Assembly (NCBI GenBank): GCA_016192065.1
Contig: JACPUX010000064.1
Coordinates: forward strand, 56,424 to 120,423
DNA length: 64,000 nucleotides
Reading direction: 5' to 3'
From: Betaproteobacteria bacterium
GTDB taxonomy: Bacteria > Pseudomonadota > Gammaproteobacteria > Burkholderiales > Casimicrobiaceae
Below, piece by piece: positions 27,816 to 37,872 of this stretch; positions within the stretch are counted from its first letter, which is position 1; each line of letters begins with the position of its first letter. A model generated the notes under the pieces. The model was given only the letters and a program-made list of their open reading frames with translations, was not told the origin of the DNA and searched no databases. The position numbers and the translations under genes were made by a program.

Positions 27816-29726
27816 ATGAGTGCCCAGAGTCCGCGATCATCCGCCCGCCTCGAACCGGCTGAAATCGAGTCTTTTGATGGTTCGCTGCGCTCGACCAAGT
27901 TCGGGGACATCTATCACTCGGGCGCGGGCGCGCTGGCGCAGGCACACCATGTGTTTCTGGGCGGAAACGGGCTCCCGGAACGGTTTTCGCGCGCCGCGCG
28001 TTTCACCATACTAGAAGCCGGCTTCGGCCTGGGGCTCAACTTTCTTGCCACCTGGCAGGCGTGGCGTGCCGCCGCCCCGGCCGAGGCGCGCCTCGACTAC
28101 CTGGCGGTGGAAAAGCACCCCGCGCGTGCCGAAGACCTGGCGCGAGTAATGCGAGGATTTCCGGAGCTGGCCGGCGAGTCGCAGGAGCTGATAGCGCGCT
28201 GGCCCTGGTTGATGAGTGGGGTGTATCGACTGGAATTCGAAGGCGGACGAATCGCGCTGACGCTGGCCTGGGGCGACGCCCTGGACGCGTTGCGCGAGTT
28301 TCGCGCCGGCGTGGACGCGGTGTATCTCGATGGCTTCGCCCCAGCGACAAACCGCGAGATGTGGTCCGCGGCCTTGTTCGCGGAAGTTGCGCGCCTCACC
28401 CGCCCGGGCGCGACGCTGGCGACCTACACCGTAGCCGCGGTGGTGCGGGAGGGCCTGTCGCAGGCCGGTTTCGAAGTCGTCAAGCGTGCCGGCCTGCCGC
28501 CCAAGCGCGAAATGCTGGTCGCCGCCAAGCCGGGGCTCTGGTTGCCGCGCGCCCTCCGGCCTGAGGACGCGCTGGTGATCGGTTGCGGCCTCGCCGGCGC
28601 GCTTACGGCCGAGCGCTTGGCCAGGCGTGGCTACTCGGTCACCGTTCTGGAACGTCACGACGCGCCCGCGACGGAAACTTCCGGCAACCTCGCCGGCTTG
28701 CTCTTGCCCGCCTTGAACCCCGCGGATACGGCTTCGGCAAAGCTCTCGCGCGCGGCCTTCGGGTTCGCCCTGAACCAAATCGCGGGTCTCGCCCAGAATG
28801 ATCCGGGCGTGAGTTGGGGACAATGTGGTGTTCTACAAGTCGCTGCGCTGGACGAGGAGGTGGGGAAAATGGCTGAGATCGTCGCCAGCCATGGTGTGCC
28901 CTCCGAACTCGCTCGCCTGGTGAGTCGCGAGGAAGCCGCGCGGCTCGCCGGGGGACCGGTGCCGCGCGGCGGCTTCTGGTACGAGCGCGGTGCCTGGTTG
29001 CGTCCGGCGACCCTGATCGCCGCGGTCTTGCGGCGTGCGGGCACCAAGATCGGGGTCCGGTTGCACCAACCGGTGGCGCGCCTCGCGCGCGACGGCGATC
29101 ACTGGGTGGCCCTGGATGAGGCCGGTCTGGTGCTGGCGCGGGCGGGTCTGGTGGTGTTGGCCACCGGCAACGGGCTCGAGGTGTTTGCGCAAGCCCGCGG
29201 CATCGCGATCATTCCGGCGCGCGGTCAGCATAGCTACTTGCCCCAAGCTCTGCGGCCACTGCCGGTGGCGGTGTGCGGTGATGGCTATGCCGTGCCGCTG
29301 CCCGATGGACGCCTGATGCTGGGCACCACCTTCGATCGTGATGCCGAGCCCGCCCTGCGTGTTTCCGACCACGAGAAGAATCTGACGCGGGTCGCTGCCT
29401 TGCTGCCCGGACTGGTGCCGGAGGTGGACGCGGCGACCCTCGATGGGCGGGTCGCGTTCCGCGCCACCTCCCCCGATCGTTTGCCCTATGTCGGGCTCCT
29501 ACCGGAATGGGATACGCAGCGTCCGGAAGTCGTGCGCCAACCCGGTCTGGCCATCATCAACGGTCTGGGCGCGCGCGGGTTGGTCTGGGCACCGCTGACG
29601 GCGGAATACTTGGCGTGCTTGCTGGCGGACGACCCCTGGCCTCTGGCCTCGTCCCTGGCTACCGCCATTGATCCGGCGCGCATCGTCTTGCGCCGCAAGC
29701 GCAAGCCTGGGGCCTTGGCGCCCTGA
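27816..29726 (+). CDS. mnmC: MnmC, bifunctional tRNA 5-methylaminomethyl-2-thiouridine enzyme
   Basis: A 636-residue fusion. The N-terminal methyltransferase domain (about 1-240) has TKFGDIYHS, LEAGFGLGLNFLATWQAW and VDAVYLDGFAPATNREMW. The C-terminal FAD oxidase (about 250-636) has the dinucleotide motif VIGCGLAGALTAERLARRGY and RDAEPALRVSD...RVAFRATSPDRLPYVG. It converts cmnm5s2U34 to nm5s2U34 and then to mnm5s2U34 in tRNA anticodons. The ATG at 27816 matches the family. Convergent with the next gene. Confidence 0.95.
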   Translation: MSAQSPRSSARLEPAEIESFDGSLRSTKFGDIYHSGAGALAQAHHVFLGGNGLPERFSRAARFTILEAGFGLGLNFLATWQAWRAAAPAEARLDYLAVEKHPARAEDLARVMRGFPELAGESQELIARWPWLMSGVYRLEFEGGRIALTLAWGDALDALREFRAGVDAVYLDGFAPATNREMWSAALFAEVARLTRPGATLATYTVAAVVREGLSQAGFEVVKRAGLPPKREMLVAAKPGLWLPRALRPEDALVIGCGLAGALTAERLARRGYSVTVLERHDAPATETSGNLAGLLLPALNPADTASAKLSRAAFGFALNQIAGLAQNDPGVSWGQCGVLQVAALDEEVGKMAEIVASHGVPSELARLVSREEAARLAGGPVPRGGFWYERGAWLRPATLIAAVLRRAGTKIGVRLHQPVARLARDGDHWVALDEAGLVLARAGLVVLATGNGLEVFAQARGIAIIPARGQHSYLPQALRPLPVAVCGDGYAVPLPDGRLMLGTTFDRDAEPALRVSDHEKNLTRVAALLPGLVPEVDAATLDGRVAFRATSPDRLPYVGLLPEWDTQRPEVVRQPGLAIINGLGARGLVWAPLTAEYLACLLADDPWPLASSLATAIDPARIVLRRKRKPGALAP

Positions 29727-29852
29727 ATTCGGCATGGAAAAAGAATAGCGGTGCGTAGTCTTTACCAACTTCGGCGACTTGCTTGTGAGCCCCCTTTCGG
29801 GAGGCCTGACGGCGGTGCTCGATGGCGCGTGGCGTGTTGGCTGGCCACCCAG

Positions 29853-31544
29853 TCAATCGCCCTGCACGCAAAACGCTACTCCCTCGTCCTTCCAGCCCTG
29901 CGCAAGAAGCTGTTCGATCTGGGTTCGGTCGGTGACGAACCGGTGGTTGGAGTCGGTGCCGCGCGCAAAGCCATCGTTATAGGCCCGGTATACCGGCCGT
30001 GTGCTGCTGCGACATAGGCCTGCGGGTTGGGGCGCCTCGGCCTGGAACACTACCGCTTCGAAATTCCAGCGTCTTTCGGTGGCCGGCGTGGCTTTTTGCA
30101 AACGGTGTAGCATCTCGCACTCGCTCGCGCTGGCCGAGAAAAAGTGACTGTTTGGTCCGGGGCTGACCGAACCGTAGAACCGGCAAACGTCCTTGGCGAT
30201 TGGGTTGCCCAGGGGAGTCCAGGCGGTGAACCGGTAGCCCGTGCGCACCCAGCCCGGGCCGGCGGCGCCGGCATCAATGCCTGACGCCTCGGCGGTGTCA
30301 GAAGTGATGAAGTAGTGATCGAGGACCTGGTGATAGAACTCCACTACGTTGACTTCGCCTCTTTGTTCGCGGTTTGGAGCAAACGACGCGTTGCCGCCGC
30401 AGCGCAGGTCATCGCAAATGAACCATCCGGCTTCGTCGCCAGCCAGCAGAAGACCGTTGACGAAATAGACGTGCTGCGGGATGTTGTAGAGGCCACGGGC
30501 AAACGGTTCCCAGTGGGCGCCAGCATCGCGCGAGGCGATGATGCCTTCTTGTGTGGCGGCCAAGAGCAATGTGGTGTCCGCATCGTAGGCGACGGCGACG
30601 GTGTTGACCGGGGTGCTGGTGGGGTAGAGTATCGACCAGCTTATGCCCCGGTCTTGGCTGACCAGCACTCCCTTGCGGGAGGCCCCGTACACCGTGCCTC
30701 GACCGGCCGCTGCGACCCGAGGGTCGAAGGCGATGTACTCGAGCCCGACCGCCAGGTTGTCGAGGGAAGTGCGATTGTCCACTTGGTGCCACGAGGCGCC
30801 ATCATCGGTGGTCTCGAACAGGCGGTAGGCACTGTAGGCTTCGGTCCCGAACGCTGATGTCGCACCTGCGTCCTGCAGCCCCGGCGCAAACCAGGTATCC
30901 AGCGTCCACAGGCCTGGACCGAAGGGGTTGGGGAATAGCCACTGGTGAGGCGTCACGTTTTCTGCGGCGAGTGAAGTCCAGGTCAGCCCTTCGTCGACCG
31001 ACTTGAAAGTGGCCTTGTGCGGCGACTTGATCGCGTAGAGAGCGTTGCCGACGCGAACGGGGGGCATCAAGACGCGCATCAGAAACACATCGTCGAACGA
31101 GGTCCAGAAACTCGTCGTTGCCAGCGGTGTACCGTCTCCTTGCACGACCCGAGCGCCCTCCGCGTCGACAATGAGAACGCTCCCGTTGTTGCGTTCGAAA
31201 TGGGCGCTTAACCTTGCAGCCGCGTTCCAGGAGGGAATGCGGGCGGATTCCTTGGTGACGAGCAGCGCATTCGCCGTCGCCGGAGCGTTGTAGAGACTCA
31301 GCGGGCGCAGCGGATCATAGGCCCAGTGGCGGCCCAGACTCACGCTAGCGCCGTTCGCAAACGGCGTCGGCGGAATGGACTGCGGATGGACCGCAGCGCT
31401 GGGATTCATGTTCACCTGGCTCGGCACGAGCGTACAGATCTCGGTCTCCGGACAGACGTTGCGCCAAGCCGCAATAGCGGCACAGGGGGCAAGGAGACCG
31501 ATCCAGAGTAGGATCTCAGGGAGCTTCATCGGTAGGGGTTTCAT
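29853..31544 (-). CDS. Secreted Asp-box (BNR) propeller protein with a C-terminal DUF5648-like domain
   Basis: A 563-residue exported protein; the signal peptide ends around CAAIAAW. Four Asp-box-like blades are visible: SVDEGLTW, TTDDGASW, SQDRGISW and SRDAGAHW, as in sialidase/Ycf48-like propellers. The last 160 residues (VVEFYHQVLDHYFITSDTAE...NHRFVTDRTQIEQL...GWKDEGVAFC) match the repeated NHYF(I/L)T pattern of DUF5648 domains found on many secreted proteins. No sialidase catalytic set was identified, so it is more likely a binding or structural protein. The ATG at 31544 has AAGGA seven bases upstream. Codon use is less GC-biased than in the flanking genes. Confidence 0.78.
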   Translation of the reverse strand: MKPLPMKLPEILLWIGLLAPCAAIAAWRNVCPETEICTLVPSQVNMNPSAAVHPQSIPPTPFANGASVSLGRHWAYDPLRPLSLYNAPATANALLVTKESARIPSWNAAARLSAHFERNNGSVLIVDAEGARVVQGDGTPLATTSFWTSFDDVFLMRVLMPPVRVGNALYAIKSPHKATFKSVDEGLTWTSLAAENVTPHQWLFPNPFGPGLWTLDTWFAPGLQDAGATSAFGTEAYSAYRLFETTDDGASWHQVDNRTSLDNLAVGLEYIAFDPRVAAAGRGTVYGASRKGVLVSQDRGISWSILYPTSTPVNTVAVAYDADTTLLLAATQEGIIASRDAGAHWEPFARGLYNIPQHVYFVNGLLLAGDEAGWFICDDLRCGGNASFAPNREQRGEVNVVEFYHQVLDHYFITSDTAEASGIDAGAAGPGWVRTGYRFTAWTPLGNPIAKDVCRFYGSVSPGPNSHFFSASASECEMLHRLQKATPATERRWNFEAVVFQAEAPQPAGLCRSSTRPVYRAYNDGFARGTDSNHRFVTDRTQIEQLLAQGWKDEGVAFCVQGD

Positions 31545-31673
31545 TGCATGTCCTTGTGGCGGTCGGCGAGAGATGGACGACTCTGGTGGGCTAGGAGGAA
31601 GGCCGGATCGGATGCCTCCAGAGCAGCGCAGACTGAGATGAGCAACCACTGCCCGGCCCAGCCGGGCAGTGCG

Positions 31674-32747
31674 TTAGAACCAGCCCGTGGCGACCGAACT
31701 GATCTGCACGAACCAGTTCCCCGCGGTCGCTAGTACAGGAACGCCGACGAACGCCAGGCCGTTCGCGCTTGCGTCAAACTGCCCATAGACCGGCCCCGCG
31801 AAGTTCGGATCGGCAGGCCAGTGAGTCGCGTAGGTGACATTCTTCCAGACCGCCGGCGTGTGCGCCAACCAGTTCCCTGACCCGATGCGGCGGTCAACCT
31901 GGTACATCACCACCTGATCGTCGGTAGCGTGAACGGTGACCCTGAAGCGGGTTCCGTTGTCCGCGAGGGCATTGTTCACCGTGGAGAAGCTGTCCTGCCA
32001 CGGCATCCCACAGGTATCATTGTACGTGTAACCCGTGGACTGGAAGTAGGGGCTGGACCGTACCACGTAACCAGGCCATACAGACCAGGCTTCAATGCGC
32101 GTGTTGTAGGTGGAGGGTTGTCCGTTATTGATGCAGGCGCTGCTACTGGTATCCCCAAAATACATACCGTGTCCGTGCATTTGGGGCTTGAACCACGCGG
32201 CCACGGGGACATGAACCTGGTTCGACGCTACGCGATAAGTGCCGACGACAAACTGGATCCAATGGGTGTGCGAATTTGCGGGTTTCGCAATGTTGATCTT
32301 GCAAATACCGACGCTGCCGAGGACATTCGCGCCGCCCGTTCCGAGGATCGTGAAGCTCGTGGGCGGGAGAGTTCCATTGCAAGTCTGCTTGGTCTGACTG
32401 ACTTCGGAATCGGCAACTCCGGGGTCAGGCAGGTACTTCACTTTGACTTTGGTTCGCGCCAGGAGTGCGTGGTCCTTGGTGTCCAGCAGTCGCCTGTGCA
32501 GTCCGCTTTTCTCGACATGCACGATCGACGCTGCTGGTATCATTTCCAGAGTGTAATCGCGGCCTTCGTTGTCCTTGTACAGATAAACTGGCGGAAAATC
32601 GGACATGTCCGGCAAATCGTCGCTCGCGATGGGCCGTGAACTGTTCGACGCCTTGTCCAGATCGGGCTCAAGCGCTTCCTGGCTAATTGCAGGAAGGGAC
32701 TCAAACGCCAGCGTGCAGATCAGTGCGAGTTGGAGTGCGCGAAGCAC
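31674..32747 (-). CDS. Secreted protein of unknown function, probably phase-variable
   Basis: About 357 residues from the GTG at 32747, with an N-terminal hydrophobic segment (LQLALICTLAFESLPAISQ) acting as signal peptide. The mature part is polar and beta-rich, with WFKPQMHGHGMYFGDTSS and isolated cysteines that suggest disulfides; no family was recognised. The GTG at 32747 has no ribosome site. A much better one, GGAGG (32775-32779), sits five bases before a GTG at 32769, but the 12-C coding-strand run between them puts that start out of frame. With 11 or 14 C the frame would be continuous, giving a short proline lead before the same signal peptide. The gene may therefore be OFF in this assembly. 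Confidence 0.65.
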   Translation of the reverse strand: MLRALQLALICTLAFESLPAISQEALEPDLDKASNSSRPIASDDLPDMSDFPPVYLYKDNEGRDYTLEMIPAASIVHVEKSGLHRRLLDTKDHALLARTKVKVKYLPDPGVADSEVSQTKQTCNGTLPPTSFTILGTGGANVLGSVGICKINIAKPANSHTHWIQFVVGTYRVASNQVHVPVAAWFKPQMHGHGMYFGDTSSSACINNGQPSTYNTRIEAWSVWPGYVVRSSPYFQSTGYTYNDTCGMPWQDSFSTVNNALADNGTRFRVTVHATDDQVVMYQVDRRIGSGNWLAHTPAVWKNVTYATHWPADPNFAGPVYGQFDASANGLAFVGVPVLATAGNWFVQISSVATGWF

Positions 32748-32751
32748 TCGC

Positions 32752-32763
32752 GGGGGGGGGGGG
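32752..32763. repeat. Homopolymeric G12 tract (candidate phase-variation switch)
   Basis: Twelve consecutive G on the + strand, read as C12 on the coding strand of the secreted-protein gene, lie between the best ribosome site/start and the open frame. Runs of this length are prone to slipped-strand changes. No other comparable run was noticed in the window. Confidence 0.8.
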
Positions 32764-32781
32764 TGCCACTATGACCTCCAT

Positions 32782-33104
32782 GAATTGTGTTGTTGGTGCA
32801 TGAAGCTCGCTGGATCATGCCAGGGGCATGGTACGTGCGTCCCACCACAGTAGTCAATTGTTTTGCGCGAGAATTTTCGCGTCGCAATTGCAGAGAATTC
32901 ACTTGACAGCGCATCCCGGAAGACCGCTTCGACTTGGACGAAGGGAGGGCTTTCACCGAATACGCGACGCTGCCCCAGCAGCACGCGCGTCCTACGAGAG
33001 GAATAACCAGGTCCGGTCCCGTTTCGCAAGGACAACCCTGTGACCTTACTGTGTTGGACGAGGGGCGAAGCGCGGCGAAACCCGCAGCCGACGATCGAAC
33101 TGCC
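32782..33104. other. 323-base gap upstream of the secreted-protein gene
   Basis: No gene is supported. The stretch around 32850-32910 is clearly A/T-richer than the surroundings and includes TTGACA-like hexamers on both strands, so it probably holds the promoter of the minus-strand secreted-protein gene. A partial palindrome (GCGAGAATTTTCGC) lies near 32870. The tex stop borders it at 33105; no T-tailed stem was found for tex. Confidence 0.4.
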
Positions 33105-35423
33105 CTAACGCTTCTCGCGCCGCGCCCGCGCCAAGGCTTCGGCCAGCGTTCCGCCCAGTGCGCCCGTTGCCGGTGCCTGCGGGCGCGCTGGGCGCGCGCG
33201 GGCCTGGTCCGAGCGTGCCTCGTTCTTGCCCGGAATCTTTTTCTCCGGCGCATCGCCCAGGCGCATGCTCAGGGCGATGCGCTTGCGCGGCAAATCGATT
33301 TCGAGCACCTTGACCTTGACGATGTCGCCGGTCTTCACCACCTCCCGCGGATCGCGCACGAACCGATCGGCCAGGGCGGAGACGTGTACCAGGCCGTCCT
33401 GATGCACACCGACATCGACAAAGGCGCCGAAGGCGGCGACATTGGTGACCACGCCTTGCAATACCATTCCGATGGCAAGATCACTGATCTTCTCGATGCC
33501 TTCGGCAAAACTCGCCGAGCGGAATTCTGGACGCGGATCGCGGCCCGGTTTCTCTAGTTCGCGCAGGATGTCGCGCACCGTGGGCAAGCCAAAGCGCTGA
33601 TCGGCGTAGCGCGCCGGATCAACTTGGCGCAGCGTGGCGGTGTCGCCAATCAGTTCGCGCACGCCTTTTTGCAGATCGGCAAGCAGGCGCATGACCACCG
33701 GATAGGCCTCGGGATGCACCGCCGAGGCGTCGAGTGGGTCGTCGCCGCCATGGATGCGCAGGAAGCCCGCGGCCTGTTCAAAGGTCTTGGGGCCGAGACG
33801 CGGCACTTTGGCGAGCTCAGCGCGCGAACGAAAGGCGCCGTGGGTATCGCGAAAGCCGACGATGTTCTCGGCCAGGCTCGCCGAGAGTCCAGAAATCCTC
33901 GCCAGAAGCGGTGCCGAGGCGGTGTTCACATCGACGCCCACGGCGTTGACGCAGTCCTCGACCACGGCGTCGAGCGCATCGGCCAGATGGGTCTCGCTGA
34001 GATCGTGCTGATACTGGCCGACGCCGATTGCTTTGGGTTCGATCTTCACCAGCTCGGCCAGGGGATCTTGCAGGCGTCGCGCGATCGAGACCGCGCCACG
34101 CAGCGAAACGTCGAGCGTGGGGAATTCGCGCGCCGCGAGTTCCGAGGCGGAATATACCGAAGCGCCTGCTTCCGATACCATCACTTTGGTGAGCGGCAAT
34201 TCGGGGTGTCGCTTTTGCAGGTCCTGGGCGAGCTTGTCGGTCTCGCGTGAAGCCGTGCCGTTGCCGATGGCGATCAGCGCGATTTGGTGCTTGGCGGCCA
34301 GGCGGGCCAGCGTGGCGATGCTGCCGTCCCAGTCGTTCCTGGGGGCATGGGGATAGATGGTCGCGGTATCGACGAGCTTGCCGGTGGCCTCCACCACCGC
34401 CACCTTGACCCCAGTACGCAAACCCGGATCCAGACCCAGGGTGGCCCGCGGCCCGGCGGGCGCGGCCAGCAGCAGGTCTTTCAAGTTGCTCGCAAAGACG
34501 CGTATGGCCTCTCGCTCCGCACGCTCGCGCAGTGCGGACATCAGTTCCAATTCGAGGTGCAGGGACAGCTTCACCCGCCAGGTCCAACGCGCCGTTTCCA
34601 GCAGCCAGGCGTCGGCCGCGCGGCCTTCGGCGCGGATGCCCCAGCGGCGGGCGATCGCTGCCTCGCAGGGATTGGACGCCGGCGGATCGGCCAGATCCTC
34701 GGGCAACTTCAGGGCCAGACGCAGCAGTTCTTCATTGCGACCGCGCAAGAGCGCCAGCGCGCGATGCGAAGGCAGGTCTTTCCAGGCTTCGCGGTAATCG
34801 AAATAGTCCCGATACTTGGCGCCTTCGCTTGCTTTTTCCGGCAGCAGCGTCGACGTGACGATGCCTTGCTCCTGCAAACGCGCGCGCAGTTCGGCGAGCA
34901 AGAAGGCATCTTCGGCGAAGCGTTCGATCAGGATATGCCGGGCGCCCTCCAGCGCCGCCTTGGGGTCGGGGACGCCGCGCTCGGCATCCACGTAGGCCAC
35001 TGCCTCGATCTGCGGGTCGCGTCGCGGATCGGCGAGCAGCGCGTCGGCCAGCGGTTCGAGTCCGGCCTCGCGGGCGATTTGGGCCTTGCTGCGGCGTTTC
35101 GGTTTGTACGGAAGATACAGATCCTCGAGCTCTTGTTTGCTCTGGGCGTCTTCCAGTTGACTGCGCAATTCGGCACTGAGCTTGCCCTGTTCTTCGATGC
35201 TCGCCAGTACCGCGGCGCGGCGTTGCTCCAACTCGCGCAGGTAGACCAGGCGTTCCGCCAGCAGGCGAAGCTGAGTGTCGTCCAGCCCGCCGGTGGCCTC
35301 CTTGCGGTAGCGGGCGATGAAGGGCACGGTAGCGCCTTCGTCCAGGAGGGCGACGGCCGCCCGTACTTGCTCGGGGCGCGCGTTGAGTTCTTGGGCGAGG
35401 CGATTTTCGAGGGGAGGCAGCAT
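33105..35423 (-). CDS. tex: Tex, S1-domain transcription accessory protein
   Basis: A 772-residue Tex. Order: the N-terminal helical Tex_N region ([36 protein letters not shown]), a YqgF/RNase H-like domain ([29 protein letters not shown]), helix-hairpin-helix motifs ([33 protein letters not shown]) and an S1 domain ([31 protein letters not shown]). The C-terminus is basic and low-complexity. It binds nucleic acid and influences transcription. The ATG at 35423 starts [13 protein letters not shown]; the frame is open far upstream but not coding. Confidence 0.95.
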   Translation of the reverse strand: MLPPLENRLAQELNARPEQVRAAVALLDEGATVPFIARYRKEATGGLDDTQLRLLAERLVYLRELEQRRAAVLASIEEQGKLSAELRSQLEDAQSKQELEDLYLPYKPKRRSKAQIAREAGLEPLADALLADPRRDPQIEAVAYVDAERGVPDPKAALEGARHILIERFAEDAFLLAELRARLQEQGIVTSTLLPEKASEGAKYRDYFDYREAWKDLPSHRALALLRGRNEELLRLALKLPEDLADPPASNPCEAAIARRWGIRAEGRAADAWLLETARWTWRVKLSLHLELELMSALRERAEREAIRVFASNLKDLLLAAPAGPRATLGLDPGLRTGVKVAVVEATGKLVDTATIYPHAPRNDWDGSIATLARLAAKHQIALIAIGNGTASRETDKLAQDLQKRHPELPLTKVMVSEAGASVYSASELAAREFPTLDVSLRGAVSIARRLQDPLAELVKIEPKAIGVGQYQHDLSETHLADALDAVVEDCVNAVGVDVNTASAPLLARISGLSASLAENIVGFRDTHGAFRSRAELAKVPRLGPKTFEQAAGFLRIHGGDDPLDASAVHPEAYPVVMRLLADLQKGVRELIGDTATLRQVDPARYADQRFGLPTVRDILRELEKPGRDPRPEFRSASFAEGIEKISDLAIGMVLQGVVTNVAAFGAFVDVGVHQDGLVHVSALADRFVRDPREVVKTGDIVKVKVLEIDLPRKRIALSMRLGDAPEKKIPGKNEARSDQARARPARPQAPATGALGGTLAEALARARREKR

Positions 35424-35570
35424 GAGGTTCCACTGGCGCTGAAAGGCGCGCACTATGCAGAAATGCGGGGCCGCTGGCAAGACTTGCGTTTCCCGGCAAA
35501 ACCCGCGCGGTCTCAAGCTTTCGGTCCTGGCGCCGTTTATCCGGGTAGACCGCAAGAGGAAGGAGGCAAG

Positions 35571-36674
35571 ATGGCGAACCTGTCCGCCCTGATCGAGCCC
35601 AAAGGGACCGATCGCTACATGCTCGAGGAATTCCTCGCCGATGTGACCGAAAGGGCCCCCGAGGTCGAGCGCGATGTGAGCAAGCTGGTCGGCAATCCTT
35701 CCGACCGCGCGATCATGGCCGATCTTTTCCGGGCCGTCCACAACATCAAGGGCAATGCATCGCTGACCCGGGTGCCGGTGGGGGTGGCGATCGCCCACCC
35801 GATTGAAAACCTGCTTACCCGGTTGCGCGCCGGGGAGCTGCGCTTCAGCGAGGTCCTGGGCGAGGCCGTGCTCCTGGCCATCGACCGCCTGGAGCTGGCC
35901 GCCGAGGCCATGGTACGGTCCCGTCCGCTGGCGCCCTTGCGCCTGGTCGTTCTGGTGGAGGGGCTGGAGGAATTGGCGGACGCGGCGGCGGCAACGATCG
36001 ACGACCGAGCCGCGAAATTCATCGAGGATGTCACCGGCTATCGGCCGGTGAGCCGGCAATTGGTGGCCCGCGCGCCAGCGTCGGCGATCGCGCGCGCCGG
36101 ACGGGCGGTGGCCGACGATCTACGCTTCTTCCGCAGCATTGCCCAGCAGCTCGAAAGCCGCAGTCCGCTCTACAAAGGGCGTTCGTCGCGGTTGCTGCGC
36201 CTGGCGCAGGAGACCAACGAAATCGCCGGCAAGACCGTCGATCCGGCGCAACTCGAAGCGGCGGTGTACATGCACGACCTGGGCATGATGTTCCTGCCCG
36301 ACGCGATGTGGCTCAAGTCCTGGCAATTGCACGCCGAAGACCGCAAGCTCCTGCATCTGCACCCGGTGTTCGCCGCCGGACTCTTGCAGCGCATGGACGG
36401 CTGGGCGGGTGCGGCGGCCATGGTGGCGCAGCATCACGAAATGCCCGACGGCAAAGGCTACCCCGAAGGCTTGATGGAAAGCGCCATCGGCGACGGCGCC
36501 AAGATCCTGGCGATCGTCGATGCCTTCGAGGCGGTGACCTTGAAACACCGCAACCGTGGCCACCGTGTCTCCACGTTGCGTGCCATCGCGGAAGTCAACG
36601 CCTGTGACAACCAGTTCGCCGCGGAGTGGGTGGCGCATTTCAACAGCGTGATCCGGCGGTTGATGGAGGAGTAG
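35571..36674 (+). CDS. HPt domain fused to a degenerate HD-GYP domain
   Basis: A 367-residue cytoplasmic protein. The N-terminal 110 residues form a helical HPt-like domain with [14 protein letters not shown] (phospho-acceptor candidate H57). The C-terminal half (about 200-350) is HD-GYP-like: [34 protein letters not shown] and [11 protein letters not shown]. The metal-binding His/Asp set is kept but the lysine of HDxGK is methionine. If active, it would hydrolyse cyclic di-GMP under phosphorelay control. The start at 35571 follows AAGGAGG by four bases. Confidence 0.8.
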   Translation: MANLSALIEPKGTDRYMLEEFLADVTERAPEVERDVSKLVGNPSDRAIMADLFRAVHNIKGNASLTRVPVGVAIAHPIENLLTRLRAGELRFSEVLGEAVLLAIDRLELAAEAMVRSRPLAPLRLVVLVEGLEELADAAAATIDDRAAKFIEDVTGYRPVSRQLVARAPASAIARAGRAVADDLRFFRSIAQQLESRSPLYKGRSSRLLRLAQETNEIAGKTVDPAQLEAAVYMHDLGMMFLPDAMWLKSWQLHAEDRKLLHLHPVFAAGLLQRMDGWAGAAAMVAQHHEMPDGKGYPEGLMESAIGDGAKILAIVDAFEAVTLKHRNRGHRVSTLRAIAEVNACDNQFAAEWVAHFNSVIRRLMEE

Positions 36675-36771
36675 GGCGCACATCGCCAACGCCCGGCCCG
36701 CCTGCGGCCGGTGCGCACGCGGCGGCGATTCTGCGACAATGCCGGCTGTGCTCCCCCTCAGCGGAACTCCC

Positions 36772-37872
36772 ATGACTGCCGACCAGCTGCTTTCCCCAGT
36801 CGAGATTTTCGGCCTGCGCCTCGCCAACCGCTTAGTGATGGCGCCCATGACGCGCTCGCGTGCGCCGGCCCCCGACTGCGTGCCCACGGCGCTGATGGCC
36901 GAGTACTATGCGCAGCGCGCTGGCGCCGGACTCATCCTGTCCGAGGGCACCGTGGTCTCGCCCCAGGGGCGAGGCTACGCCCACACTCCAGGCATTTACT
37001 CGCCCGAGCAGATCACCGGGTGGCGACGGGTGACCGAGGCGGTGCATGCTCAAGGCGGACACATCTTTGCCCAGCTCTGGCACTGCGGCCGGGTCGCCAA
37101 TGCCGCCAATCACGAAGACGGCTCGCCGGTCGCCGGACCTAGCGCCCTGGCCGCGCAGAGCAAGGTGTACGTGCCTGACCAGGACACTGGGGGCATTCGC
37201 GGCGCGGCGTGCGACACGCCCCACGCCATGAGCTTCGAGGAAGTTCGCGCGGTGGTGGAACAGTTCGCCCAAGCCGCGCGAAACGCCAAGGACGCGGGCT
37301 TCGACGGTGTTGAAGTGCATGGTGCCAACGGCTATCTCTTCGATCAGTTCCGCTGTCCGCTGGTCAACGATCGGCAAGACGCCTACGGTGGTACCTTGGA
37401 GAACCGGTACCGCCCGCTCCTCGAGACCCTCGCGGCGGTGACCGCGGTGCTGGGTCCGGAGCGCGTCGGGGTGCGGATTTCGCCTTTCGGTCAGGGCAAC
37501 GACATGAGGCCCGACTCCGAGCCGCAGGTGACCTATCCGTACTTCGCCGCGGCCTGCCAGCGCTTGGGGCTGGCGTTCATTCATGTCTACGATCAATCCG
37601 CCACCTGGATTCACGAGCCGGGCAATGCGCTGTTGGCCGCGTTGCGGGCAAGCTATTCCGGGAAACTCATTCTTTGTGGCGGCTTCGACGCCGCCAAAGC
37701 CGAAACTGCGGTGGCCAGTGGTGCGTCCGACCTAGTGGCCTTCGGCAAGCTCTTCATCGCCAATCCGGACCTGCCGCGGCGCTTGGCGCGTGGCGCCGAA
37801 TTGTCCGCCTGGGATGTGCACAGCTTCTACAAGGGCGGCGCGCAAGGATACACCGACTATCCCGCGCTCTGA
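36772..37872 (+). CDS. Old yellow enzyme family NADH:flavin oxidoreductase (NemA-like)
   Basis: A 366-residue FMN TIM-barrel enzyme. Motifs are LANRLVMAPMTRSRA, FAQLWHCGRVAN, the substrate-binding VHGANGYLFDQFRCP with the His-x-x-Asn pair, and DAYGGTLENRYR. It reduces activated alkenes, nitro compounds or N-ethylmaleimide-like electrophiles with NAD(P)H. The ATG at 36772 is preferred; an ATG at 36739 would add 11 residues. Confidence 0.93.
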   Translation: MTADQLLSPVEIFGLRLANRLVMAPMTRSRAPAPDCVPTALMAEYYAQRAGAGLILSEGTVVSPQGRGYAHTPGIYSPEQITGWRRVTEAVHAQGGHIFAQLWHCGRVANAANHEDGSPVAGPSALAAQSKVYVPDQDTGGIRGAACDTPHAMSFEEVRAVVEQFAQAARNAKDAGFDGVEVHGANGYLFDQFRCPLVNDRQDAYGGTLENRYRPLLETLAAVTAVLGPERVGVRISPFGQGNDMRPDSEPQVTYPYFAAACQRLGLAFIHVYDQSATWIHEPGNALLAALRASYSGKLILCGGFDAAKAETAVASGASDLVAFGKLFIANPDLPRRLARGAELSAWDVHSFYKGGAQGYTDYPAL

